From contig CM055887.1 of NCBI GenBank assembly GCA_029582165.1, positions 13,939,190 to 14,003,189 on the forward strand: a stretch of 64,000 nucleotides of DNA, in the 5' to 3' direction. The position numbers and the translations under genes were made by a program. Source of the DNA: Portulaca oleracea. Its lineage: Eukaryota; Streptophyta; Magnoliopsida; Caryophyllales; Portulacaceae. Of the stretch, positions 37,010 to 47,227 are shown one piece after another (positions within the stretch are counted from its first letter, which is position 1; the number at the start of each line of letters is the position of its first letter). Below the pieces are notes generated by a model. The model did not search any database and was not told where the DNA came from. It saw only the letters and a list, made by a program, of their open reading frames with translations.

Positions 37010-37280
37010 AAGGAAATTAATTTTTAAATAAACCTAAATTGCGGAAAGAGTTAGAATCATCTTTTTTCTGATTGCTATTATAATTCTCCTCCACCATTTA
37101 ATGGGACCTACAAACTTTGCTATTATAATTATATATATTTATTTTAATTTTGTGTCAGAAAGTCAATTTTGATAATTTGTTCATTGAAAATCTTAATAAT
37201 TAAATATCTTATTTCTCATCGACTTAAGTTCCTATAATTCCTCTCATTTCTTCATTTTATGAGGCCCACAAACTTTCCTA
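36274..37280. other. AT-rich stretch with three diverged repeat units
   Basis: No gene is seen. A motif close to TTTAATGGGACCCA, followed by AAACTTTGCTATTATAATTA, recurs near 36890, 37096 and 37255, suggesting an old tandem array. The ATT microsatellite is listed separately. Confidence 0.45.
36943..37007. repeat. (ATT)n microsatellite
   Basis: About 20 ATT units, interrupted by TTGTTATC near the start, form a simple repeat. Confidence 0.9.
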
Positions 37281-37289
37281 TTAATAATA

Positions 37290-37692
37290 GGGTTTTTGGA
37301 CATCAATAATATCAACTTTGGGGGTATTAGATACTAGTATTACAAACTATTTTCTTGGACATTGGTAGTACCAACTATCGACCTATTTTCCTCCAACAGT
37401 ACAGCGTCGAGTTGTTATGGTTTTAACTCATCGGAAAGATGACTAGGCTCCACAATGTGTGATGTGGAAGATAGATTAGTGTCCACGTCAACATTTTCTA
37501 CACGAGTTTCGCCTTCCATGTCACGCATTATGGATCCATATCTTCTTTCCATGAGTCAAAACCATACCAAATCGGTGGTGTACTGTTGGTGGAAAATAAG
37601 TCGATAGTTGGTACTACCAGTGTCCAAGAAAACAGTTTGTATTATTAGTATCCAATACCCCCAAAGTTGATATTATTAATGTCCAAAAATCC
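37290..37692. mobile_element. Mutator-like foldback MITE, copy 2
   Basis: The ends are inverted (GGGTTTTTGGACATCAATAA and, complemented, GGATTTTTGGACATTAATAA), with arms of about 130 bp. A perfect 9-bp TTAATAATA duplication lies at 37281-37289 and 37693-37701. Confidence 0.85.
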
Positions 37693-37749
37693 TTAATAAT
37701 ATATAGATTCCTAAAGTTGCTAATTCCTGCGACCGCTGCACAATTTAAA

Positions 37750-38122
37750 GGGTTTTTGGCTCTAAATAATCTGAAGCCAGAGGCGAATGGTTGAAAATAA
37801 TCTAAACTAACTTTTTGGCTGAGAATGCGCCAAATATTTATCTATTTACTCTGACCAACCCAGAATTGAATTTTGATATCAAAAAGTTGATTTGGCACCC
37901 TTAAAAAGTTCAAAGATGCAGTAGGTTAATATTTGGTTTAGTCAGTTTAGACTTAGTTTTGAACTTTTCAAAGGTTTCGAGTCAACTTTTCGACATCAAA
38001 ATTCAATTATAGTTTAATCAGAGTAAATTGGTTAAAAGTCTGACACATTCTTAGCCAAAAAGTCAGTTTAGATTATTTTAAATCATTCACCTTTGACTTC
38101 AAATTATTTAGCTCTAAAACCC
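37750..38122. mobile_element. Mutator-like foldback MITE, copy 3
   Basis: Left end GGGTTTTTGGCTCTAAATAA; the right end, complemented, is GGGTTTTAGAGCTAAATAAT. The arms are about 150 bp or longer. The flanks are CAATTTAAA (37741-37749) and CAGTTTAAA (38123-38131), a 9-bp duplication with one mismatch. It splits the LINE D block FRPISLCN. Confidence 0.75.
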
Positions 38123-38301
38123 CAGTTTAAACATATCAATCTTTGTAATAGCATTTACATGATTATTTCAAAAATTATGGTTGATAAGCTTTGCGTTGTT
38201 CCAGATAAAATTATTGATATGGTTCAAAGTGTGTTTGTGTCAAGTTAATAGATTCATGACAACATTTTGGTAGCACATGAAATTATTAATAAATTTCAAA
38301 T

Positions 38302-38856
38302 GGGTTTTTGGATGATAATATACTTACCTTTGAGGGTGTTGGATTGTAATATATCAACCTTTACTATTAGACAACAATATCTCTTACCTTTATATCTATG
38401 TTACATTATTATAACAATACTAACTAAGGGGGTGGTAAACCTGTCTCAATGCTGGCGTGGTTGGCGAAGGGAAAAAATTATTCCAAGCCAATAACTTCGT
38501 TAACCCCTCCTTTTTTCTTACTAGCCCACATTACAAGACATTAGTTGGTTTTATGTCACGTTAATACAAAGATCGGTTCACCACCCCTTTAGTCACTGTG
38601 TTAAGGCCGATTTTTTTAACGTGAGTTAGTGTAAAAAACGGAGTGGTTAACGAGGTTACCGGGCAAGGGTTGGTTATTTTTACTCCGTCTGTCACGTCAG
38701 AATAGAGATCAATTAACCAGTCATCACCCCTTAGTCATTGTTGGTATAATATTAACACCTAAGTATAAAGGTCAGGGATACTATTGTCCAATAGTAAAGG
38801 TCGATATATTACAATTCAATACCCCTAAAGGTCGGCATATTGCCATCCAATATCTC
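38302..38856. mobile_element. Mutator-like foldback MITE, copy 4
   Basis: Left end GGGTTTTTGGATGATAATAT; the right end, complemented, is GAGATATTGGATGGCAATAT. It has long, diverged arms. The flanks ATTTCAAAT (38293-38301) and ATTTCAAAC (38857-38865) match at 8 of 9. It lies inside LINE D reverse-transcriptase sequence. Confidence 0.8.
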
Positions 38857-39111
38857 ATTTCAAACTATGAAAAGGAAAAAATGTTAGGTGCCTCTCAAGC
38901 CAGATATAGAAAAGGCATGCGACATAGTTGAGCAGGATTTTTTATTCAAAGCCCTTGAAGAGTATGGTTTTCATTTAACTTAAATTAGTTGGGTGAGTGA
39001 ATATATTAAGACTATTACCAACTCACTAAATAATGATGGAGTGTGCAATTTTTTTAAAACCATGTCATGGGATTCATCAAGATGACCCCCTATCACCATA
39101 TCTTTTTATAA

Positions 39112-40334
39112 GGGATATTCGATAATAATATACTGACCTTTGAGGGTATTGGATTGTAATATACCGACAATAACCGGCCCTTGCCCAATAACCCCGTTAA
39201 CCCCTCCGTTTTTCTCACTAACCCATGTTACAAAAAAAATCGGTCCTAACACAATGACTAACGGGGTGGTGAACTGGTCCTCATACTGACGTGAAACACA
39301 ACCAACCAATGTCTTGTAATGTGGGTTAGTGAGAAAAACTAAGGGGTTAATGAAGTTATTGGCTTGGGATGGTTTTTTTCTCCTTCGTCGGCCACGTTAG
39401 CGCGCATGGAGACCGGTTCACTACCCCCTTAGTTACTTGGGTTTATTACACTGTGGTGTTGGGCTTAAGATTTATTTACAATGAGGGAATTTATTTACAG
39501 ATTAGTGTTGCCATCAATCAAACTCAGCTTTGACCAGAAAAACATTTGCAGTTAGGTGTTATTTAGTAGAGCCCAACATATATGCATAGGTGTAATGATG
39601 GCAAATGAATATTTAACAATTAAAATTGCATTTCCAGTTACCCTATTCGTTCAACTTGTTAACCTACTGTATTTTGGGTTAATCACATCATTTGTTTGGG
39701 TTAACTACAATGAACTTCACGTACTCCTAACGCATAGTTCCAATATAAGGTTTGTATACTGAAATTGGTAATTAATAAAATGAAAACTACATAAGTTATG
39801 AAGATAGGCCATATAGGTAATGATGCTAACATAAAACACTCAACATGGACATCATGGAGGTTAACCCAAAATAAGTTCATGTTAACCTACTGTATTTTGG
39901 GTTAATCACCTCATTGGTCTGGGTTAACCTACAATAGACAGTTAACCCATAATAAGTTCATGTTAACCAAGTTATATCTAGGTTAACCACCTCATTGTTT
40001 TGGGTTAATCTACATTGAAGTTCATCGACTACTTATATTAAATACATCAGACATGTCACATCAGCAGCAGGCCTACTTGCTTTTGCCAAATTTTAATCAA
40101 AAATAATTCATGGTCAATCTACCATGATTGATGGCAACACCAAGTTGTAAAAAAAAAACATCTCATTTTAATCAAAATCTTAAGCACAACACTAGAGAGT
40201 AATAAACCCTAGTTACTATTGGTATAATAACGTCATCTAGGTATAAAGGTCAGAGATATTACTGTCCAATAGTGAATGTTGGTATATTACAATCCAACAC
40301 CCCCAAAGGTTGGTATATTTTCATCCAGAAACCC
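39112..40334. mobile_element. Mutator-like foldback MITE, copy 5, with a nested element
   Basis: Left end GGGATATTCGATAATAATAT; the right end, complemented, is GGGTTTCTGGATGAAAATAT. A perfect 9-bp TTTTTATAA duplication flanks it (39103-39111 and 40335-40343). Its arms resemble those of copy 4. A further element sits in it at 39439-40209; without that it would be about 440 bp. Confidence 0.85.
39439..40209. mobile_element. Second-level nested MITE
   Basis: Left end GGGTTTATTACACTGTGGTG; the right end, complemented, is GGGTTTATTACTCTCTAGTG, with arms of about 85 bp. The flanks are TAGTTACTT (39430-39438) and TAGTTACTA (40210-40218). The interior has tandem copies of a ~70-bp unit containing GGGTTAATCACCTCATT and GGGTTAACCTAC. 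Confidence 0.8.
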
Positions 40335-40997
40335 TTTTTATAATTAGTAGGAAAGTGTGCCCTTGTAGTTTGAGAACATCAACCTCCTTACTAAAGAGTC
40401 GTATTGGTGTGAAATTAGTGTCTCAATATATCTTCTCATATTCGTTACGTGTTTTTTGTAAATAATGGTCTTTGTTTTTGCAAATCTAAGTTAGAATCCT
40501 ATCTATAGCTTCATTTATGTGATTATGAGATTTTATTACTTGTCAAATCAACTAATTAATTTTCATACATTTACCATAATCTTTTTGGCTAATACAAAAA
40601 CCCATGTTAAATAGATTGTTACTAGATAGTTAATATTCTTACAAAGGAAAATTTAGATAAGTAATTGGGATGTCCTATCTTTAAAGGCGGGCCATGGAAG
40701 TCAACATTCGCTAACTTCATTTTTCGTATGCTGGATAAACTTCAAGGTTGGATGTCGAAGTTTCTTTATAAGGTAGGAAGAGTTATCTTGATTCAACCTA
40801 ATATTGAGTCCATGTCTTCCCATACAATGTAATATTTTCAACTTCTTAGAGAAACTGCAAGGAAGATTGATGGTATAAATAGGAATTTCTTTTGGAAAGA
40901 TATCAACTCTTAAAAAGGAATCCCTCTAATACTGTTGGATAAAGTCTGCAGACCTAAAAAGCTTGATGGTCATGGGCTTTGGAATATGGTGCGTTAG

Positions 40998-42356
40998 GAT
41001 TCTCAAGACGTTATTAGTAGACAAACAATAATAAGAGTGAAAAATAAATAAAATTCGACAGAAGGAATTAATGTTGAAAACCCCAAACCGGGAAAAAAAC
41101 CACGAACAATGCACTATTAGAGGATTACAACAATGTTTCAGAGACTCCCAAATCTCCTCAATCTCTCACAACCTCTCTAACCTAAGTACCCTAACACTCA
41201 GAGATGAACCTCAGACAAATCACAAACACGGAGATTACAGGTCAATCTCTTGTGGTAAGACGAAACACTCTCAATTATGCATAACACCTAAGCCTATTTA
41301 TAATACATGGCTATCACAATTAACTAATGTCAATAGAGTCCTTGGCAGCCAAGGAACAAAAGAGGCAACTAACAGTAAAGGCTAGGGCAAATCAACAACT
41401 TGATTCCCACTCAAACTCTTCTACCTTACTCCCCAAGACACCGAGACCAAACTAAAATTGGTCTCCACACTCATCAACCCAACAATTTTCCACTTGGAGA
41501 CCATTTGCAAGCCTAACTCTGCTAAACATCCACTCACAAAATTACTAAAGGCCCCCTGCAAGACGAAAAGTGAAACTATGCACCCAAATATATTACCCAA
41601 CTCCTTTCTAACTCGTCAACACTAACAATTAGAGCATCACCCAAATCCTCAGCAGAATTTATCGAGTCATGGTGATTATAACTGTTATTCATAGGTTTAA
41701 GACAATCCCTACGAAAATGAGCTCTATCACCACAGTTCCAACACAACACATGCTTTATGTTTCCACCTCTAGACTTAGACCAACCCTAACCCAAGCTCCC
41801 ATTGTTCCTCCTACCCCTGAATGCCAAAGTATATTCTGAAGATTCATACACATCATACTCTTTTCTAAGAATACTATAGAGTCTGTAATTTCCCCAAACT
41901 TCAGTTTCTCATCCTTCTTAATCGAAGATGTTACAAAAGTCACAAAATTATCCCAAGATTCAGGTAGGGTTACAACAATGTTTCAAAGATTCTTAGACCT
42001 CTACAATCTCTCACAACCTCCCTAGAATTTCAGACTCAGAACTCAATGCACACAAATGAGCCTCACATAATTCTTTCAAAGAGACATAGATGACAGGTGA
42101 ATCTCTTGTGGTCAGATAAAATACTCTCAATTGCTATACAAATAAGTCTAACACGTAGGCTTTATTTATAGTACATGGCTAACAAAATTTATTAGGGTTA
42201 ATAGAGTCCTTAGGAGCCAAGGAATTACAAAAGAGGCGGCTAACAGTAAAGACTAGGACAAAATCGGCAACATGATTCCCATTTAAACTCTTCTACCTTG
42301 CTTCCCAAGCCGCTGAGACCAACCCAAAATTGGTTTTCACACTCATCAACCCAACA
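40998..42356 (-). mobile_element. Internally deleted Copia element with two LTR copies
   Basis: Two ~400-bp direct repeats (about 41110-41484 and about 41965-42356), both ending CATCAACCCAACA on the plus strand, flank a 480-bp interior. On the minus strand the interior encodes gag sequence (ESWDNFVTFVTSSIKKDEKL), a zinc knuckle (CWNCGDRAHFRRDC near 41700-41745) and a worn protease start. It then jumps to a PPT-like AAGTGGAAAAT before the other LTR. Integrase, RT and RNase H are deleted. GTTA flanks both sides (40993-40996, 42358-42361), consistent with insertion into LINE D. The outer left boundary is uncertain. Confidence 0.7.
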
Positions 42357-42790
42357 TGTTAGTTGTTAATGATGCATTCTTATGTAAGTTGGCCTGGAAA
42401 TATTTAACAAACAAGGGTCCTTGGGTTGAAATTATGAGGTTAAAATACCCTTTGATAAGTTTGTTGATCAAAAAATAAAATTAAGGAAATCATTCTTGGG
42501 CTCGGAGAATGATTCTTTAGAATCATGATTTTTTTTCAAAATGGTGTTCAGTGGAAGGTTGGAAATGGTAACACTATATAAGTTTTGGACAGATAATTGG
42601 TGTTCTCACACTAATTTATTGAAACTAAACAATATTAATGATGTTAACTCTGTGGATCTGGAATTAAATGTAGAAAAATTTATAACACCCTCTAAAGAGT
42701 CGAATGTACCACTCATGCACACGGTGGTGAATGTTTCACTAAAGAGTTGCTAGACCTAATGAGGTCCATTCCTATTCTGGACCATGAAAC

Positions 42791-43128
42791 CAGAGATGAG
42801 TAGTGCTGGGGGTGTTCAAGTAATGTTCTTTCACTATTAATTCAGGTACTTCAATAGCGTACAACATTCGTCCTGATTGTCCCTATTGAGATTTTGATTC
42901 GATTTGGAAGTTGGATATACTTCTAAATTAAAGTTATTTTTGATATAAATTCTAATCTTCATCTACATCTTTGAATGTCTAATAGCCAAAATTTGAACGC
43001 TTTCAAAGTTAAACATAGTCTTTACTAGAAGTACATAATGCCTGTTAAATCTCATTTTTACTACATTTCAACTCCATTTTTTTATTGTCATATCAAACTT
43101 ATCTAAGTCAACTAATTAAGTATAAGTT
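42791..43128. other. Gene-free spacer
   Basis: AT-rich; I see nothing defined here. Confidence 0.4.
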
Positions 43129-44235
43129 TGATAGTGTTTTTTCCCATGTTTATTAATTATCGTTAATTTGCTTAATTGTCTTATTTTTAGGCTAATTTGA
43201 CATTACTTTTATAAAGTTCATGAGTATAGATTACAACTGATAATGGTGACGGGGGAGGGGGGAGGAGTGGAAATTAGGAGGAAAAAAAGTCAAAGGAAGC
43301 CAATAGAAGTCGTTGTGTCTGCCAGCACAATGCGCCAGAGTGTTAGAGGAAAATTTGGATTTTCTAGCTTGGCACAAACACCTGTGCCAAGTCAATAGGA
43401 TTGTGCCATACTGAGTAGTTTTATTTTAATCGTGTAATTAAGAAACAGAGAGGATATTTTTTTTCTACGTTTTTTATATATCTTTATTCTAAAGTTTTAG
43501 GGTAGTTTTCTCTCAATTCTCTAGACTCCATATATAATCCTCTTAAGTTTACATTGGATTTAGATATTGAATTCTCTTTGATTATTGAAGATTACAAGTT
43601 TGTATCCTTATTCTCTTTATTGGATTCATGTTTATCAATTTAGGGTTTATGCTTTCTCTATTAATTGTGTGGAGTTAAATCCTAACTTAGGTTAGGTATT
43701 CAATACTAGCATGGCTAATTAATTGTAATTATATTTCCTTTACTATCCTAGCAATAATTCTTCGAATTTCTATCAAGTTATCAATGTCATATTTGATGTG
43801 AGGCTCGAGATAGTCAAATCTTGTGCAATTAGGGTTTAATAACTATGAGTATAACTTGATTAGATGATTTCAATTTACATATGAGAACAATCTAGGTTGT
43901 AATTAAGGGGAAAATCGATAGTTGTAATTCCTTTGTGTTAAATATGTGAGGACAACAATTAATTCATTTGAGTTAGTTTAATCACCTTCGACAAAAGGCT
44001 TAGGTGGTCTAAATAGATTTGGCTCCCTAATTCATTGCGTTTGTGAATAGTATAGACATTTAAATTGTGATTTTTAGCATGTCAATTTGGTGAATCTCTT
44101 GCCTTATGGTTTATTTGCTTACACTATGTGATAGTTGCGTCTTAACTATCAATATCTTGCCTTAGGCTTACATTATTTACTTTATTTTTGATGTATTCTA
44201 ATGAACTTGTATAATGTACCGCACGCTATAGTTAT
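43129..44235 (+). mobile_element. Probable solo LTR, Tat/Athila-like
   Basis: It begins TGATAGTG, like the LTRs at 2851 and (minus strand) 10567. It carries similar long prose-like AT-rich sequence and ends near ACCGCACGCTATAG, comparable to the GCACGCTTGCGG end of that group. Flanks AAGTT and TAGTT match at only four of five, so the right end is uncertain. Confidence 0.4.
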
Positions 44236-44395
44236 ATGAATTTGTAATCACCTATGCACTCGAGGCATTGCATCCTTCAATATCTTCCAAATGTTTTGAG
44301 CACTCCAAACATAATCTCTATTGTCATCATATAGAAGGAAGTTGAAAATATCTTTAATTATTGCAAGCTGGCTCCATGATTTTTTTACTTTTCAT

Positions 44396-44688
44396 TGTAA
44401 CACCCCGGGTATATGGTTAAGTGTGACTTAAAATGATTGAAATGACTACTTATATCACTAAGGTGCACCTTCTTTTATGGTAGCTCATCCATTGGGAACT
44501 CCTCAGTTAAACGTGCTTGGCTGGGAATATTTTAGGATGGGTGACCTCTTGGGAAGTTTTCTCAGACAGCGTGTGAACGCGGACGAACCATGCTGGAAAG
44601 ACTCGTGGTGATTTGTGGGGTCAGTCAACAATCCTTGAAGCACTTACCGTAATGTATGTAACACCCCATATCAACATGGTAGCAGACT
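44396..44688 (+). mobile_element. Cassandra-type TRIM LTR carrying 5S rRNA sequence
   Basis: The segment begins TGTAACACCCCGGG and ends AACA at 44676, giving TGT...ACA ends. It is followed by TGGTAGCAGACT (44677-44688), which resembles the initiator tRNA-Met primer site TGGTATCAGAGC. Inside, 44462-44560 matches 5S rRNA: GGGAACTCCTCAGTTAAACG, TGCTTGGCTGGG and AGGATGGGTGACCTCTTGGG, which include the internal pol III A- and C-box regions. Cassandra elements are known for 5S-bearing LTRs. The second LTR was not found. Confidence 0.7.
44462..44560 (+). other. 5S rRNA-derived sequence with internal control region
   Basis: About 85 bp align with the 3' two thirds of plant 5S rRNA, with scattered changes. 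The first third is poorly conserved. It is not a functional 5S gene because it is diverged and lies inside an LTR. Confidence 0.75.
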
Positions 44689-44689
44689 T

Positions 44690-46115
44690 CTCCATCCATA
44701 TATGGGCTAAATATCTAAGAATTTGGATATGTGAAATTGGCCAAATAATTTTTCTTAATTATACAAAGTTGAGTTAAAGTGGAATTTGACTTGAAATAAT
44801 AGATATTTATATGAATTAGATATAATTTTTGTTAAGAAATTCATTTATTTTTTATTTTTGAAAATTCACACCACTATTTTCTTGTCCAAAAGTTTGTTAT
44901 TAATAGAGTTGTTTATTGAAATATATTAGTGAAATTATTTAGGTATTTATAACTGCTAATTATTTATTAATACAACTATTTTTTACTCTTTATGAATCTT
45001 AATGTCATGCTAAAGAATAAACTCTATCTCGTATTGAACAGATAAACTGATCTAACAACACGCGCGCGTGTATATATATATATATATGTATGGGAATGGA
45101 TCACATGAGTATGGACCTTATTTGAGCATGTGAGTATCAAAGTATTTCTGGTGGACATCAAATATTATTTTAATGGATATCAAATTTGAATGGTGGACAT
45201 CAAGTTGGATATTTGATGTCCATGAAAACAATATTTGATATCCGCTAAAAATGCTTTGATGCTCACATGCTCATATGATTCATTCCCTATATATATATAT
45301 GTTGCTTAATGCATATAATTATAAATTATATAATTATATTATGGTTTGTTAGATCTAGTGTGCTGAAAGAGGGGTCCAAGGATCCCCGAGGATTTCCAAT
45401 ATAATAGACAATAACAGTGGGAGGTCTGGAGCAAATAACATCACCGACACGCACCCAAAGACTGAGCAGAGCTCCACTGAAAAGCCTGGCTGGCATTCAC
45501 ATGTTCAGATCCCACTCCGAAACTCTCGATTCAATATATATATACATATATATATACTTTCTCCATAAATTTATCCATATTATATAAACAAATTTTCAAC
45601 TCCAATTACACATTTATTATTATATTTTCTGTGTAATTACATGGACAAACGAGCCTGCCTTTTACCCAAAAAAATAACAGAAAGTTAAAAAGTGCAGTGG
45701 GCTTTTCTTTTTTGTTGGCATTTGCCATTTGAGTCTTTGTCTGTGTGTAGTAAAATATTGAGGTTTTGTTTTTATTGTTATGTCAATTTAGATGATTCTA
45801 TGGAGACTCCAATGAAGCCAACAAATGTGAGGAGTTCAACTATTGTCATTGTTTGATAATGGATACCGCACTGAAATGTGTCCACTTACCAAAATTGACA
45901 AATACCAAAAAATTGGGGGTATAAAAAAAAAAAAGGCTTTCTAGTTTCTACTATTATTCACGCAAAATTTTACATGTTAAAATAATTGATCAATGTCGAA
46001 AAATGCACTACCTTCATCCTAAAATATTTGGCAATTTAACTAAATTTTGAACATTGATTACTTATAAAGTCATAAATTATAATGATTTACCACATAAAAT
46101 TAACACTATTGTTAT
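44690..46115. other. Gene-free stretch with TA repeats
   Basis: Apart from the MITE at 45091-45288, this is AT-rich with (CG)n/(TA)n microsatellites near 45060-45090 and TA runs near 45530-45560. A GC-richer block at 45360-45530 is unlike its surroundings, but I do not recognise it. Confidence 0.4.
45091..45288. mobile_element. Foldback MITE in a TA repeat
   Basis: Left end GGGAATGGATCACATGAG; the right end, complemented, is GGGAATGAATCATATGAG. The arms continue for about 80 bp and include GTGGACATCAAATATT in opposite directions. TA-repeat flanks hide the target duplication. Confidence 0.65.
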
Positions 46116-46124
46116 TTTTAGTAA

Positions 46125-46545
46125 GGATTATTGGATGATAATACACTGAACTTTAGGGGTATTGGACAATAATGCACTGAACTTTTTTCTTGGACTCTAA
46201 TATACTAAACTTTGAGGGTGGACAATAACGCACTCAGACCAATTCAGCTGGTGGTTGACGCGGTGGTTGTCCTACTTTGAGGTGTGGTTTTTCTATTTTT
46301 TTAGAAAAAACTTATGTCGTGTAAGGAAGTACACATAAGCATGAGGCCTAATATATTTTTTTGGAAAAAAATAGAAAAAAGATACCTCAAAGTAGGACAT
46401 TCACCGCGTCAACCGCCAGCTGAACTGATCTGAGTGCATTATTGTCCAATACCCTCAAAGTTTGGTGTATTAGAGTCCAAGAAAAAAGTTCAGTGCATTA
46501 TTGTCCAATACCCCTAAAGTTCAGTATATTATCATCCAATAATCC
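46125..46545. mobile_element. Mutator-like foldback MITE, copy 6
   Basis: The two ends are the same 19-bp sequence in inverse order (GGATTATTGGATGATAATA). The arms are about 180 bp, and each contains three ~45-bp sub-units of the form TTGGA...TAATA...ACTTT. A perfect 9-bp TTTTAGTAA duplication lies at 46116-46124 and 46546-46554. Only about 60 bp separates the arms, so a transcript would form a long hairpin. Confidence 0.9.
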
Positions 46546-46816
46546 TTTTAGTAATATACTAATATATCTTTTCGATAGCGGTAATTTCATAACGTAATTC
46601 ATAGTTGTTTGTGAGTAGTCAGTGTTCAAACCTTAATCAAATTGATAAATATTTTAGAACAGAGATAATATTACATGAAAGAAACTTGTTACAGCCGGTG
46701 AATGTTGAAAAGTTCTACTGTAAAGTTACATATAAATACTATTATCTTCATTGTGAGACAAGATTAAATGTACAATTAGTTTATATTGTTGCCTCCAAAA
46801 AATATATAAAAAAGTA

Positions 46817-47227
46817 GGAAATTGGATTGTAGTGTACCGTATTTAGATTTTGAGATTGTGGTAAGCCGTACTCTAAAATTATATCACGGTAAGACAAAAT
46901 GTTAAACTATTGGATTAAAGTGTACCAACACCGTGTTGCGTGGACCAAAGTATGACATATTGGACTTCAGTAGGTCTAACATCTCACTATCTGAAGTTTA
47001 GTATACCATGCAATATGACTGATTCGATTGTATTAGTCCAAACATTTCAAACTATTAGATTGTGGTAGACCAATCTATAACAATCTACCAAGTTGGTTTC
47101 ACCCAACTCAATGGTGGTGCACTATAGTCTAATAGTTTTACAATTTGGTTTACTATAATAGAATTTTAAAGTTCCATTGACTACAATCCCAAGACCTAAA
47201 ATTCCATGTACTATGACCCAATTTTCC
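46817..47227. mobile_element. Foldback MITE, copy 7
   Basis: Left end GGAAATTGGATTGTAGTGTA; the right end, complemented, is GGAAAATTGGGTCATAGTAC, with diverged arms of about 190 bp. It has the same layout of TTGG-type sub-units as copy 6, 270 bp away. No clear 9-bp duplication was found. Confidence 0.6.

Larger units (their letters stand above)
37702..42790 (+). mobile_element. LINE corpse (copy D) shattered by nested insertions
   Basis: When the inserts are removed, LINE RT blocks fall into order. AQFKHINLCNSIYMIISKIM spans the 37750-38122 insert (FRPISLCN block). IHDNILVAHEIINKFQ is just before the 38302 insert. DIEKACDIVEQDFLFKALEE is near 38910, and DDPLSPYLF-like sequence runs to 39111. 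FVNNGLCFCKSKLES near 40450 is a worn FADD block. KLQGWMSKFLYKVGRVILIQ is near 40735. WNM is before the Copia insert, and VVNDAFLCKLAWKYLTNKGP follows it at 42362. Many stops mark it as old. The endonuclease part is absent and the true left end is not defined. Confidence 0.75.

Noticed and set aside
44462..44560. Functional 5S rRNA gene
   Set aside because: Only the 3' two thirds match, with changes, and it sits in an LTR.
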